A DNA stretch of 64,000 nucleotides from Sphingobacteriales bacterium. Lineage in GTDB: Bacteria > Bacteroidota > Bacteroidia > Chitinophagales > UBA2359. Every line of letters starts with the position of its first letter. Position 1 is the stretch's first letter. Below, piece after piece: positions 1 through 8,451 of the stretch. The stretch is from NCBI GenBank assembly GCA_016706405.1, contig JADJJT010000002.1, forward strand, positions 744,001 through 808,000. Direction: 5' to 3'. The notes beneath the pieces were generated by a model. It did no database searches and was not told where the DNA came from. It saw nothing but the letters and a program-made list of their open reading frames with translations. The position numbers were made by a program, and so were the translations under genes.

Positions 1-894
1 TATGCCTTCGGCGTAGCAATTGCCTTTTTGGGTGTTAAAATTGCCGGGTTCAATTTCAACCTCTTCATTACAGCAGCATAATTCAAATGTTTGTATGTTT
101 GTACATTGCGCCAGGTCTGTAACGGTAACGGTATAGGTGCCAGGGCATAAATTAGTTAGGTCTTGTGTAGTGACGCCATTAGACCATTGGTAGGTATAAC
201 CGCCTGCCCCTTTAATTACTTCTATGTCTAATATACCGTCGCATGTTAAGTTGGAGTCGTTGCATATTGAAACGTTTTGTTTATAGGCAAGTACCACTTG
301 TAAAGCACCGTCTCCGCCTACTTCAAAACATTTGTCATAGGTGCAGTTGTCGGCATCTGTTACGGTTACGCAATACACGCCGGGCGATAAATTGCCTCTA
401 TAATTTCCTATTGCCCCTTTATCGCCCCATTTATAATTAAAAGGCTCGTGCCCTGTTTCGGGGCAATCAATTTCTACCTCAATTTTGCCATTACCACTAC
501 AAACGGCATTGGTTATGGTTGCATTTATGGTACAGTTGGTGCTGCATTGGCAGCGGGACATAAGAAAATAGGCCTCTGCTTTGCCGCATAAATAATCTAT
601 AACTTCAACTTTGTAAATACCGGGCAATACATTGGTTAGGTCTTCGCCGTCGTTGGTGCCGGCAACACCATAATTGCCTTGCACAGCCATTTCTATGCCA
701 TTTATTACCCTGTACCAAAACACATCGTAGGGGGTAAAACCGCCGTTTATGTGCAAATCTATTTTACCATTTTTACAATCTAAATTATAAGTTGGGGGGC
801 TTATATCGGCGGTTAAAACATCGGCGGCTATTAAATTATTTGAGGCAAATATATATAATAGTATTATTGATAAATATTTTACAACCTGTTTCAT
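1..894 (-). CDS. SprB-repeat surface protein (C-terminus beyond window)
   Basis: The reading frame is open from ATG 894-892 to base 1, giving 298 codons with the rest outside the window. It begins with a signal peptide (MKQVVKYLS..., likely cleavage near residue 22 after NNLIA). Cysteine-rich repeated units follow, with the pattern YTYQWSNG...LTNLCPGTYTVTVTD..QC. This is the SprB-repeat signature of large Bacteroidota adhesins, exported by the type IX system and used in gliding or attachment. At least three such units are visible. The start lies 2 nt after the stop of the upstream gene, so it is probably the third gene of a minus-strand operon. Its first 60 codons are duplicated at 3703-3883. 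Family assignment is firm; the exact adhesin role is inferred. Confidence 0.85.
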   Translation of the reverse strand, partial: MKQVVKYLSIILLYIFASNNLIAADVLTADISPPTYNLDCKNGKIDLHINGGFTPYDVFWYRVINGIEMAVQGNYGVAGTNDGEDLTNVLPGIYKVEVIDYLCGKAEAYFLMSRCQCSTNCTINATITNAVCSGNGKIEVEIDCPETGHEPFNYKWGDKGAIGNYRGNLSPGVYCVTVTDADNCTYDKCFEVGGDGALQVVLAYKQNVSICNDSNLTCDGILDIEVIKGAGGYTYQWSNGVTTQDLTNLCPGTYTVTVTDLAQCTNIQTFELCCCNEEVEIEPGNFNTQKGNCYAEGI

Positions 895-896
895 AA

Positions 897-1655
897 TTAT
901 TTTTTTGGTTGAATTGTTTTTAACGAATCTATATTTTTTTGAGTGTTGTTTAGGCTGTTTAAAATAATGGCCAGGTTTTTTTTGTAACAGTTTTCATCTC
1001 CGGGGAATTGGGGTTCAAAGGGTTGGGCATTTATGGTTTGTAGTTCGGCTTGTAAATAGTCTTTTTGGTCGCCATATATGGCAAAAATGGTTCTGTTAAA
1101 AGACGAGAGCGTATTAGTTTTTTCTTTTTCGGTAATATTGGCGAAATACTTACAACTGTACTTTAATCTGGAGCTTTTCTTTAAAGCGTATTCGCCAATT
1201 AGTTTGGGGTAATAATTGTCAGTAAATACAGAAACAGTCATATACATAGGTGCAAGTGTGTAACGATTCAATGAAAGAACAGGGTCGGCATCGACATTGT
1301 CAAAAGTTTTATGAATAAATAGGTTTTCCTCCACAACAGCTAACGCTCTAACTGTTTTATATACTTCGAAACTCATGAATCTATAAAATAAACATTTCGA
1401 CCTGAAAGCATCATACCCTAAAAAGCGACTATAAAACGCCTCAAACATAGCCAAAGAGTCTGCTATTAGTTTTTCTTCTGGGGTCATATTAAAACAATAC
1501 CCATAGTTGGCGAATGGCGGTGGGGTGTCATCCTCAAGCGTTTTTGACAGTATTGTATCGGTGGGTATTATTTTATCTGAGTCGTTTACTTGTGCTAAAG
1601 CAATGGTGGTATTGCAAAATAATATAAGTAGTAGTTTTAAAAAAAGGTGTTTCAT
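897..1655 (-). CDS. secreted protein of unknown function
   Basis: This 252-aa protein starts with a clear signal peptide (MKHLFLKLLLILF..., cleavage likely after ALA|Q near residue 22), so it should be exported. I do not recognise a family in the rest. It is mostly helical-looking, rich in Lys and Asn, with three to four cysteines. It sits 3 nt after the 553-codon gene and 2 nt before the SprB-repeat gene, so the three are probably co-transcribed and it may assist or accompany the adhesin. The last 85 or so codons are duplicated as a headless copy at 3886-4141. No function is assigned. Confidence 0.75.
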   Translation of the reverse strand: MKHLFLKLLLILFCNTTIALAQVNDSDKIIPTDTILSKTLEDDTPPPFANYGYCFNMTPEEKLIADSLAMFEAFYSRFLGYDAFRSKCLFYRFMSFEVYKTVRALAVVEENLFIHKTFDNVDADPVLSLNRYTLAPMYMTVSVFTDNYYPKLIGEYALKKSSRLKYSCKYFANITEKEKTNTLSSFNRTIFAIYGDQKDYLQAELQTINAQPFEPQFPGDENCYKKNLAIILNSLNNTQKNIDSLKTIQPKK

Positions 1656-1658
1656 AAT

Positions 1659-3406
1659 TTAGTAATTTAATTTGTTGATAATAGTATCAGATGTTTGTAT
1701 AACCCAAAAATAAAATATATTATCCTGTGCAAATGGAATGTCCGAGTCATTTGCCATTTCAATGGTTATTTCAGCATCAGTATATACCCAGGGACCCGTT
1801 GCATCTATATTGCTACTCCCAATTTGATCCCATTTGTTGTTATTTTCATGTTTTTTTCTCTTAACATCAAAATGCTTACCGCCAATTTCGGAATAGCTAA
1901 TTGCATAAAGTTCTCTGTCTGTGGGCAAATTGTTACTTGTAATATTAATACTGCCGTTACCCGATGTTTCTAAATAACATGTTGGGTAGGTGATAATTTT
2001 ATCGCCCGGTGTAGCAACAAATTCGGCGTAATGGTATCCAATATTATATTTATTGGCATCGGCAACTTTAGTATCTTTTGCGTAAGTGGCGTAATCAATA
2101 CTCCAAAAATGTTTATTCGACACCCTGCTTCCAGATAAAACATTACCCTCGAGTTCATTTACTTGATTAAATGACACCCTAAAATATTCTTCAAACGTAA
2201 CATGTCTAAACCTATATGCCTCTATACCCTGTAAATTACCATCTGAGTCTGCATACGAAGACCTTGCCGTAGAAGGACCGTCAAAAGAATACAAGATTAA
2301 AGGGTTTTTGTCTTCATCTATAATATCGCCATAAAGCCAACTGTCATCAGGGTTATTGTCTTTTGGGTCGTCGTTTGCAAAATCTTTCTTTTTTTCCAGC
2401 TTTGGAATATTTATGGTTGGTTCAGGCAGGTATTTATTATACACATATCGAAACCCTGTACTCGAGTCTTGCCTTCTTGCACCGTCAAGCGTAATATTAA
2501 ATTTGCTTATTTCGCTTAAAATAGCCGCTGGCTTTAGCTCAAACTCAAATAATATTCTTCCACCGTTCAAGAGGTCTTCGTTAATGGTATATGGTGGAGA
2601 ATTAATTTCCTGAAAGCTTCCAAAACCATATCTTGTTAAATCTTTGGCGCGCGCATCATTATTTATTACATTTACTAAAACTGGTTGGTCAAGCCCAGTA
2701 AGCAATGCCGGGTCGGGGTCTTCTATTTTACTATCTTCGTCTGAATAAATATTTTTTTTCTCTACCCAAATTGCAGTTGCCGCCACCTTATCTTTTATTT
2801 CGTTGTCTATTTTGGCATAAATTTTAATGTCGCGCATAGCAGTACTTACTGCCCGTGCTTCAACAAATAAAGTGGTTATATTGCTCTCGCCCGAAGCGTC
2901 TTTTAACGGAAATTCTAAATTTGTTATTTGTGTGCCTTTGGTGTAGCTGTTGTAAAATGCAATATCGCCCTCGTAGGTTAAAGTTACCATACAGTTGCCC
3001 GATGAATTTCCGGTTGGTACTATATTAAGTTTCATTAAATCGCATTCATCTTCGCCAAAATCGCTTGCTGTTACTACTTGGTCGTCAATATCAATAGTTT
3101 CGTCGCCATCTGTATCGTTTAAATTAGCAACTGTAATGGCGCCATCATCAAATTTATTGCGCGCACCTGAAACAATATTGCCACCCCAGTTTCCCGGCTC
3201 TCCGAGGGTGTTTAGTCCATCATAAATATAAAGGTTTACGTTTGCCTTGCACCCGCAGCCTTCGTATTCAAACTCATTTTCGCCCCGTTGTTTTTTAAGG
3301 CTGCCATTTTGTGCATACAATATGGGCGGAAATATTAAAAATAAAATAAAATAAAATAAAATAAAATAAAATAAAATAAAATAAAATAACCTTTTGTATG
3401 TTTCAT
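1659..3406 (-). CDS. phase-variable secreted protein, out of frame in this sequence
   Basis: A long frame (codons 3320-1659, about 553 aa) has no good start of its own; only TTG at 3320 is available. ATG at 3406-3404 begins a signal peptide, MKHTKG, whose hydrophobic core is encoded by ten TATTT units (YFILF repeats). With ten units the ATG frame hits TAA at 3337-3335. With nine units it would read MKHTKG, three YFILF blocks, then LIFPPILYA|QNG and continue into the long frame. That is a textbook signal peptide joined to the mature protein. The mature part has an acidic Asp/Asn-rich segment (NLNDTDGDETIDIDD) like a calcium-binding loop, and is otherwise unfamiliar. It is first gene of the operon with the SprB-repeat gene. 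The frame is seen directly; phase variation is inferred. Confidence 0.8.
3338..3389 (-). repeat. pentanucleotide tandem repeat (TATTT)10 inside signal-peptide codons
   Basis: Fifty-two bases have a perfect 5-bp period (ATAAA on the plus strand, TATTT on the coding minus strand). They lie 18 nt inside the ATG at 3406. Because 5 is not a multiple of 3, each gain or loss of a unit shifts the frame. Every frame through the tract is free of stops, so the repeat can encode a hydrophobic helix in any register. Only the frame after the tract decides ON or OFF. Confidence 0.95.
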
Positions 3407-3612
3407 AACGAAAAACTTGATTTAAAATTTATTTTAACAAAGAAAAATTACCTTTTAATGCTGTAAAAAACGCTACGCAATTATGTTTGTGGCGTATAAG
3501 CCCTATACCCGCCAAAACGCAAATAAACAGGTTTAGCAGCCCAAAGTCCGCAAACAAGGCGGTTTGTAGTATAAAAAAATAAACCCATAGCAAAAAAGTT
3601 AGTTGATGATGA

Positions 3613-3695
3613 AAAATTAGAATTGTTTAACAAAAGTACAGTAATTAACAAACAGTGTGTATATTTTTTTTAAATTTTTTTCTTTTTTTTCCGGA
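3613..3695. repeat. imperfect direct repeat, left copy, flanking decayed duplicate
   Basis: The segment AATTAGAATTG...ACAAAAGTACAG...ACAGTGTGTATA plus a T-rich run ending in TCCGGA closely matches 4139-4214. It differs by small indels. The two copies bracket the duplicated segment 3706-4141, suggesting that the duplicate arrived or was trimmed by recombination between them. The remaining spacer from 3407 to 3612 shows no gene. Confidence 0.7.
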
Positions 3696-3702
3696 TATTT
3701 TT

Positions 3703-3883
3703 AAGAAAACACACCGTAGGGGGTAAAACCGCCGTTTATATGCAAATCTATTTTACCATTTTTACAATCTAAATTATAAGTTGGGGGGCTTATATCGGCG
3801 GTTAAAACATCGGCGGCTATTAAATTGGTTGAGAGAAAAATATATAAAAATGTTATTGATAAATATTTTACTACCTGTTTCAT
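3703..3883 (-). pseudogene. truncated copy of the SprB-repeat gene 5' end
   Basis: Sixty codons from ATG 3883-3881 repeat the signal peptide and first residues of the gene at 894 (MKQVVKYLSI..., ...GGFTPYGVF). They then run into a stop where homology ends near base 3706. The copy aligns to 717-894 at a constant offset of 2989 bases. It cannot encode a surface domain, although the signal peptide itself is intact. Confidence 0.85.
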
Positions 3884-3885
3884 AA

Positions 3886-4141
3886 TTATTTTTTTGGTTG
3901 AATTGTTTTTAACGAATCTATGTTTTTTTGTGTGTTGTTTAGGCTGTTTAAAATAATGGTCAGGTTTTTTTTGTAGCAGTTTTCGTCTCCGGGGAATTGG
4001 GGTTCAAAGGGCTGGGCATTTATGGTTTGTAGTTCGGCTTGTATATAGTCTTTTTTATCGGCGAACAGGGCAAAAATGGTTCTGTTAAAAGACGAGTTTG
4101 TATTAGTTTTTTCTTTTTCGGTAATATTGGCGAAATACTTA
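3886..4141 (-). pseudogene. headless copy of the 252-aa secreted protein gene 3' end
   Basis: This copies 897-1152 with the same offset of 2989. It encodes the C-terminal part (KYFANITEKEKTNT... to ...IQPKK) in an open frame. It lacks the first two thirds, and a TAA lies directly upstream where homology stops. Over the whole 431 compared bases of the duplicated block I count 28 substitutions and no net indel, about 93 to 94 % identity. The substitutions cluster near 4059-4110. Confidence 0.85.
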
Positions 4142-4214
4142 AATTAGAATTGGTTCTTAAAAACAAAAGTACTGTAAATAATAAACAGTGTATATATTTT
4201 TTTTCTTTTTCCGG
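4139..4214. repeat. imperfect direct repeat, right copy
   Basis: This is the partner of 3613-3695 (AATTAGAATTGG..., ACAAAAGTACTG, AACAGTGTATATA, T-run, TCCGGA). It abuts the break point of the headless gene copy. Confidence 0.7.
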
Positions 4215-4274
4215 AGATACCCACCAAAACTTCGTGCGTACATAAACTATCCGCAAATGTAACAACTAAAAAAA

Positions 4275-4312
4275 AACTCGGGATACAGATTAATTGGTAC
4301 CCCGAGTTTTTT
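4275..4312. terminator. bidirectional intrinsic terminator
   Basis: The arms AACTCGGG (4275-4282) and CCCGAGTT (4301-4308) form an 8-bp stem. It is followed by a T run on the plus side and, read on the minus strand, by a run of about ten T. It lies 42 nt past the mscL stop and would end mscL transcripts. Confidence 0.8.
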
Positions 4313-4353
4313 ATTTTGCTGTTACTGATTAGCAACAAAGCAACAAAATTAAA

Positions 4354-4788
4354 TTACCTTTTTAGAGAGTCTCTAATTTCGGTTAATAATTTTTCGGTAG
4401 CAGTTGGCTCAGGCGGGGCTGCAGGTGCGGGTGGCGGCGCGTTTTTGGCTTTATTTATAGCTTTAATTACCATAAACATAACCATAGCAACAACTAAAAA
4501 GTCAATAAGGGTTACAATAAATGCGCCATAACTAACGGCAACTTCGGCAATGGCAGGCGTTACAACTTTTCCGGTGGCATCTTTAAGTTCGGCAACGCCG
4601 GGCGTTAATATCCACTTTAGCGAGCTAAAATCAACGCCGCCAATTAGCTGACCAACTAAAGGCATAACCATACCATCAACAAAAGCGGTGGTAATTTTGC
4701 CAAAGGCAGCACCCATTACCATACCAACGGCAATGTCAACTAAATTGCCTTTGAGGGCAAATTCTTTAAATTCGGAAATCATTCCCAT
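4354..4788 (-). CDS. mscL: large-conductance mechanosensitive channel MscL
   Basis: The inner-membrane channel opens under membrane tension to release solutes on osmotic downshock. The N-terminal helix and first membrane span (EFKEFALKGNLVDIAVGMVMG) match the MscL core, including the small-residue gate region. A second span (GAFIVTLIDFLVVAMVMFMVI) and a short cytoplasmic C-terminal helix (LLTEIRDSLKR) follow. An Ala/Pro linker (PPPAPAAPPEP) precedes the C-terminal bundle. ATG 4788 (MGMISEF) or 4782 (MISEF) fits the family; an upstream ATG at 4833 would add a non-conserved extension. It is monocistronic, with its own terminator downstream. Confidence 0.95.
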   Translation of the reverse strand: MGMISEFKEFALKGNLVDIAVGMVMGAAFGKITTAFVDGMVMPLVGQLIGGVDFSSLKWILTPGVAELKDATGKVVTPAIAEVAVSYGAFIVTLIDFLVVAMVMFMVIKAINKAKNAPPPAPAAPPEPTATEKLLTEIRDSLKR

Positions 4789-5029
4789 AAATGTAGATAG
4801 GTTCGTTAAAAAATTAAAAAAAGAAAAAAACAATTGGAATAAGAGGCCTACCTAAAAAGTTGGCCAAAATTAAGACGCAAAATAAATGTTTGGTAATACT
4901 GTTAATTTTTTTGCTTGATTTGTTTTAAATGGCAATATGTTTGACCCACGCAAATAATATGGAATACAAGATTAATCTGAAGCGAAAAGAATAAAAAAAT
5001 ATCCGGATAAATAATTATTAGGCGCAGTA

Positions 5030-5063
5030 TTTGCTAAATATCCGGAAAAAAGCCTTACCTTTG
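5030..5063 (+). promoter_or_regulatory. Bacteroidota-type promoter for rpmI
   Basis: A TTTG (5030-5033) and a TACCTTTG -7 box (5056-5063) are 22 nt apart, matching the TTTG/TAnnTTTG consensus of Bacteroidota sigma-ABfr promoters. The rpmI start is about 48 nt downstream. The spacer contains TCCGGA. Confidence 0.65.
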
Positions 5064-5111
5064 CCGCCTTATTAATTCATTTGATCAAAATTTACCCATT
5101 TACTCAAGGCA

Positions 5112-5306
5112 ATGCCAAAAATGAAAACCAACTCTTCGGCCAAGAAGAGGTTTCGCGTAACGGCTTCGGGTAAGGTAAAACGCAACCACGCTTACAAAAG
5201 CCACCTACTAACCCGCAAAGAAACAAAGCGCAAAAAGCGTTTAATGAAAGCGTCTTTAGTAGCACCCAGCGATATTAAGCGCGTAAAAGCAATGTTACAT
5301 ATATAA
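5112..5306 (+). CDS. rpmI: 50S ribosomal protein L35
   Basis: This is a 64-aa, strongly basic protein of the large ribosomal subunit. The start MPKMKTNSSAKKRFRVTASGKVK is the typical L35 N-terminus, and the Lys/Arg-rich centre (LLTRKETKRKKRL) is also conserved. It is followed by rplT after 173 nt. In many bacteria infC precedes rpmI, but here the gene has its own promoter and mscL lies upstream in the opposite direction, so infC is elsewhere or absent from this operon. Confidence 0.97.
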   Translation: MPKMKTNSSAKKRFRVTASGKVKRNHAYKSHLLTRKETKRKKRLMKASLVAPSDIKRVKAMLHI

Positions 5307-5479
5307 ATGTTTCGTTGTATTGCTGTTTTATTTTATTAACCACAAAGCCAAAGCTGTTTTTTATTAAAAATAGAATAAACAAATAGCTAAAGTACTTTCT
5401 GTAAAATTGGCACCAGAAAGTCACCTGCATAGATGCACTATGTATGGTTTTTTTTCATCTTAAAAAAATATTTAAAAAA

Positions 5480-5824
5480 ATGCCACGTTCTGTAAACAGT
5501 GTAGCCTCGCGCGCGCGCCGCAAAAAAGTAATGAAATTGGCGAAGGGCTACTTTGGTCGCCGTAAAAATGTTTGGACGGTTGCCAAAAACGCAATTGAAA
5601 AAGGGTTGTTGTACGCCTACCGCGACCGCCGCAATAAAAAACGCAGTTTCCGCAGCCTTTGGATTGTGCGTATTAATGCCGCTGCCCGCGCCGAGGGGCT
5701 TAAATACTCGACCCTTATACACCTGCTTTCGCAAAAAGGTATAGCCCTAAACCGCAAAGTGCTTGCCGATTTGGCCATGCACAACCCCGATGCTTTTAAA
5801 GCAGTTGTTAATGCAGTAAAATAA
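5480..5824 (+). CDS. rplT: 50S ribosomal protein L20
   Basis: This 114-aa protein is an early-assembling L20. MPRSVNSVASRARRKKVMK begins at ATG 5480, which is the family start; the in-frame ATG 36 nt upstream adds a non-conserved stretch. The motif AKGYFGRRKNVWTVAKNAIEK and the C-terminal RINAAAR..LKYS..I..L are L20 hallmarks. The 173-nt gap after rpmI is long for this pair and could hold a leader structure, but I see no diagnostic fold. Confidence 0.97.
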   Translation: MPRSVNSVASRARRKKVMKLAKGYFGRRKNVWTVAKNAIEKGLLYAYRDRRNKKRSFRSLWIVRINAAARAEGLKYSTLIHLLSQKGIALNRKVLADLAMHNPDAFKAVVNAVK

Positions 5825-5876
5825 TATTTAGCTGCTTTTATATGTATTTGTAACAGCAGTTTAGTACTAAATTTAT

Positions 5877-5922
5877 AAATCCGCAGTTGTGGCCATATCT
5901 ACCATAATTGCGGATTTTTTTT
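5877..5922 (+). terminator. intrinsic terminator after rplT
   Basis: The arms AAATCCGCA (5877-5885) and TGCGGATTT (5909-5917) form a 9-bp stem followed by T residues. It lies about 50 nt after the rplT stop. Confidence 0.85.
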
Positions 5923-5974
5923 GCCCATTTTATTAAATGCCGCTATTTGTAAACCTCAGTTTATTAAAATAATG

Positions 5975-5982
5975 TACCTTTG
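5975..5982 (+). promoter_or_regulatory. -7 box upstream of the MotA/ExbB-type gene
   Basis: TACCTTTG matches TAnnTTTG exactly, about 105 nt before the ATG at 6087. A TTTG at 5946-5949 is 25 nt away, which is wide for a -33 box, so only the -7 element is well supported. Confidence 0.5.
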
Positions 5983-6086
5983 CTGGCCATAGTGCAACAT
6001 AAATTTGTGCAAATTTCGTTCTCTAACAATATTTATTTTCATCTTCGCAAAGCAAAACCACATATACTTATTTCCCCCCATACAAC

Positions 6087-6839
6087 ATGAACAACCAACA
6101 AATTAAACACATTATTAAAGCCATTATTGTTTCGAGCATTATAATGGCAATAGTAGTTGCCGGCTACTATTTTGCCCCCGCACATGGTATTAAGCGCGTT
6201 TGCGAAATGTTTGGCGGCAATTTGCCTTTTGGCCTCATTCAATACATATCGTATATTACGTTTTTTTGGGCATGGTTCGAAATTTCAGAACGCCTTAGTT
6301 TGGTAAACTACGAAGAACAAGCCCTTACTATGCAACTGCTGCCCGAACAAGAACACTGGGTAATTACCCCCGATGACGTAAACGATCTTAAAATCCGGAT
6401 GATTGAAATGGAAAAAACCAATAAATATCAGGTCATTTCGGTAATAAAACGCGCCTGTACAAAATTTAGAGCGAACAACTCGGTTCCCGAAGTAATGGAA
6501 ACAGTCGAAAACCAAGTAAAAACCATAGCCTCAGAGGCCGAAACCCACCAATCGAATGTGCGGTTTTTAGCATGGCTTATTCCGTCAATAGGGTTTATAG
6601 GCACGGTAATAGGCATTGGGCAATCGTTGGGTATGGCCGAAAAAGCCAGCGACCCCGAAGTAATGGGCGAAATTACTAACGCCATGGAAGTAGCCTTCGA
6701 CACCACCTTAGTAGCATTAGTATTAAGTATTCCTATAATGTGGTATTACCACCGATTGCAAGAAACCGAAGAACGTTTTTACCTTAAATTAAAAGATTAT
6801 GTAATGGAAAATTTGGTGAACCGAATCCATTTGCGTTAA
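6087..6839 (+). CDS. MotA/TolQ/ExbB-family proton channel protein
   Basis: This 250-aa inner-membrane protein has spans near residues 12-30, 48-66, 160-182 and 204-222. The stretch WLIPSIGFIGTVIGIGQSLGMA followed by MEVAFDTTLVALVLSIPIM is the core signature of the MotA/TolQ/ExbB superfamily, which forms pentameric ion channels driving rotary or torque-generating partners. The cytoplasmic loop between spans 2 and 3 (about 90 residues) is typical. The usual partner (ExbD, TolR or MotB) is missing. Instead a membrane-anchored VWA protein follows after 55 nt. The exact function is unknown; a channel-plus-effector module is inferred. Confidence 0.85.
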   Translation: MNNQQIKHIIKAIIVSSIIMAIVVAGYYFAPAHGIKRVCEMFGGNLPFGLIQYISYITFFWAWFEISERLSLVNYEEQALTMQLLPEQEHWVITPDDVNDLKIRMIEMEKTNKYQVISVIKRACTKFRANNSVPEVMETVENQVKTIASEAETHQSNVRFLAWLIPSIGFIGTVIGIGQSLGMAEKASDPEVMGEITNAMEVAFDTTLVALVLSIPIMWYYHRLQETEERFYLKLKDYVMENLVNRIHLR

Positions 6840-6894
6840 ATTTATCCGGATTTTTTTATTGTTAACCACCAAATTTTAATTCCATTCCTATAAT

Positions 6895-8178
6895 ATGGCT
6901 CGTAAAGAAATTCATATAGATTATCACTGGTTTTTGATTTTGTTTTCAAAGGCATTGGGGGCAATGATTATATTGTTTATTATTGTACCCAAACTCACCG
7001 GCGATGTGAAATCAAAACTAGAAAAGATAGAGGAATTAGACCAACTAAAAATAGAAGTTCAACAAATAGACAGTTTACTTACTATTATTAAATCGTCAGT
7101 TCCGGAAGACGTTTATAAACCCTTAGCCGAAAAAACACAAAGACTACAAAGCAACGTTCAATCGCTCGATGCTCAAGTAAAATCATTACAAAGCTCGTTG
7201 GCAAAAGTTGAAAACCAGCGCGTAATACTGCAAGAACGCTCGGCTAAAATGAGTGCCGAAATACAAGCATTGGAAGAAAAAGTGCGCAATAACGACAAAG
7301 ATAAAGAAGCCATAATTGCGCAGAAAAATAGCCTCGAAAATCAAGTTGAAGTGCTAAAAAAACAAATGGTTGATTGTGACGAAATGCGCAAAACCCTTGA
7401 AAGCAAAGGCTCGTTAGAAAAAGAACTTGTAAAACTACAACAAGAAACAGCTACGCAGCTACAAAAAATTAAAGACCTTGAAGACCAATTGGCACAGTCA
7501 AAATCGCAAAGTACCAATGCCGATGCATCGGTAAAAAAGAAAGACGACCTAATTAAAGACTTGCAAAAACAATTAGCCGAATGTCAGCCCATTCCTAAAG
7601 CCGGATTTGAACTAAAAGATAAAAGTGTGGTGTTTGTTCTCGATATTTCGGGCAGTATGGACGATGAACCCGAACCCGAAAAATTTAACGAACTGCGGGC
7701 AGGTATAAAAATGATGATTGCCAATTTTGACGATACCTATAAAGTTGATGTGGTGATTTACTCGAAAAATATTGACGAAGAATATGGCTATAAATACGGC
7801 AAATTAGTACCCGTTACCGACAACGTAAAATACGAAATTTACAATTATTTGGCCGGCCTAAAACCGGCAGGTTGTACCCCAACAAAAGAAGTAATGGAGT
7901 TTGTATTAAAAGCACCCGCCTATGCTTTGGCAGGTACAATTGTATTGCTTTCTGATGGTATCCCTACAAATAGGGTCTCACGAAACGATTGTGCCGACAA
8001 AAACGAACAAGAGTTAAACCAATTAGTAAACGATTTAACTACACTAAATGCCGGAAAACGTGTAATTAACGTAATTGGGGTTGGCAAAGATTTTCGCGAC
8101 CGCGGTACAAGCCAGCTTAAAGTACGCTTTATGAAAGACCTTGCTAAGCGCAACGAAGGCTTTTATGTTGGTTTTTAA
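6895..8178 (+). CDS. membrane-anchored coiled-coil protein with C-terminal VWA domain
   Basis: This 427-aa protein has a short N-terminal tail, one membrane span (about residues 12-33), a long heptad-rich coiled coil (about 37-230, Lys/Glu/Gln rich) and a C-terminal von Willebrand factor A domain. The VWA metal site is complete: DISGS near residue 250, a Thr in GCTPTKEV near 327 and Asp in LLSDGIPT near 351. By position and topology it takes the place of ExbD/MotB beside the MotA-type gene. However, its span lacks the essential Asp of those proteins and carries Lys19 instead. A proton-driven complex acting on the VWA head, or regulated by it, is inference. Confidence 0.8.
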   Translation: MARKEIHIDYHWFLILFSKALGAMIILFIIVPKLTGDVKSKLEKIEELDQLKIEVQQIDSLLTIIKSSVPEDVYKPLAEKTQRLQSNVQSLDAQVKSLQSSLAKVENQRVILQERSAKMSAEIQALEEKVRNNDKDKEAIIAQKNSLENQVEVLKKQMVDCDEMRKTLESKGSLEKELVKLQQETATQLQKIKDLEDQLAQSKSQSTNADASVKKKDDLIKDLQKQLAECQPIPKAGFELKDKSVVFVLDISGSMDDEPEPEKFNELRAGIKMMIANFDDTYKVDVVIYSKNIDEEYGYKYGKLVPVTDNVKYEIYNYLAGLKPAGCTPTKEVMEFVLKAPAYALAGTIVLLSDGIPTNRVSRNDCADKNEQELNQLVNDLTTLNAGKRVINVIGVGKDFRDRGTSQLKVRFMKDLAKRNEGFYVGF

Positions 8179-8220
8179 TTGTTTGTAGAAAACAAAGGCA
8201 ATTCAATAAATAATCAGGTT

Positions 8221-8266
8221 AAATTGGCAAACATACTATTCAAAGAAGTTTGCCAATTTGCTTTTT
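8221..8266 (+). terminator. intrinsic terminator after the VWA gene
   Basis: The perfect 12-bp arms AAATTGGCAAAC (8221-8232) and GTTTGCCAATTT (8248-8259) are followed by GCTTTTTT. It separates the channel/VWA pair from the lipoprotein downstream. Confidence 0.9.
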
Positions 8267-8451
8267 TAGCATTTACACATAAATTTTTAAAATGAAATTA
8301 TAACATGTAATTTTATTTAACAAAAAAATTAAAAGAAGCTTAAACCAAAAGACAATTTGCCATTCAAACTAATAGCTTTTTCGGCTTGTTTTTTTAGCCA
8401 ATTAACAGCTAATAATTTTTACAGCTAAGTACTTAACCTGTTTTTTTTAAA

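Noticed and set aside
4039..4245. Plus-strand 68-codon frame across the right direct repeat
   Set aside because: It is mostly the reverse of the headless gene copy plus a T-rich repeat, with no coding character.
5307..5479. Ribosomal-protein leader element before rplT
   Set aside because: The gap is long enough, but I cannot see a conserved L20-binding fold by eye.
6087..8178. Zorya-type defence (ZorA-ZorB)
   Set aside because: The partner has a VWA domain, not the OmpA-like domain of ZorB, and no ZorC, ZorD or ZorE-like gene follows.
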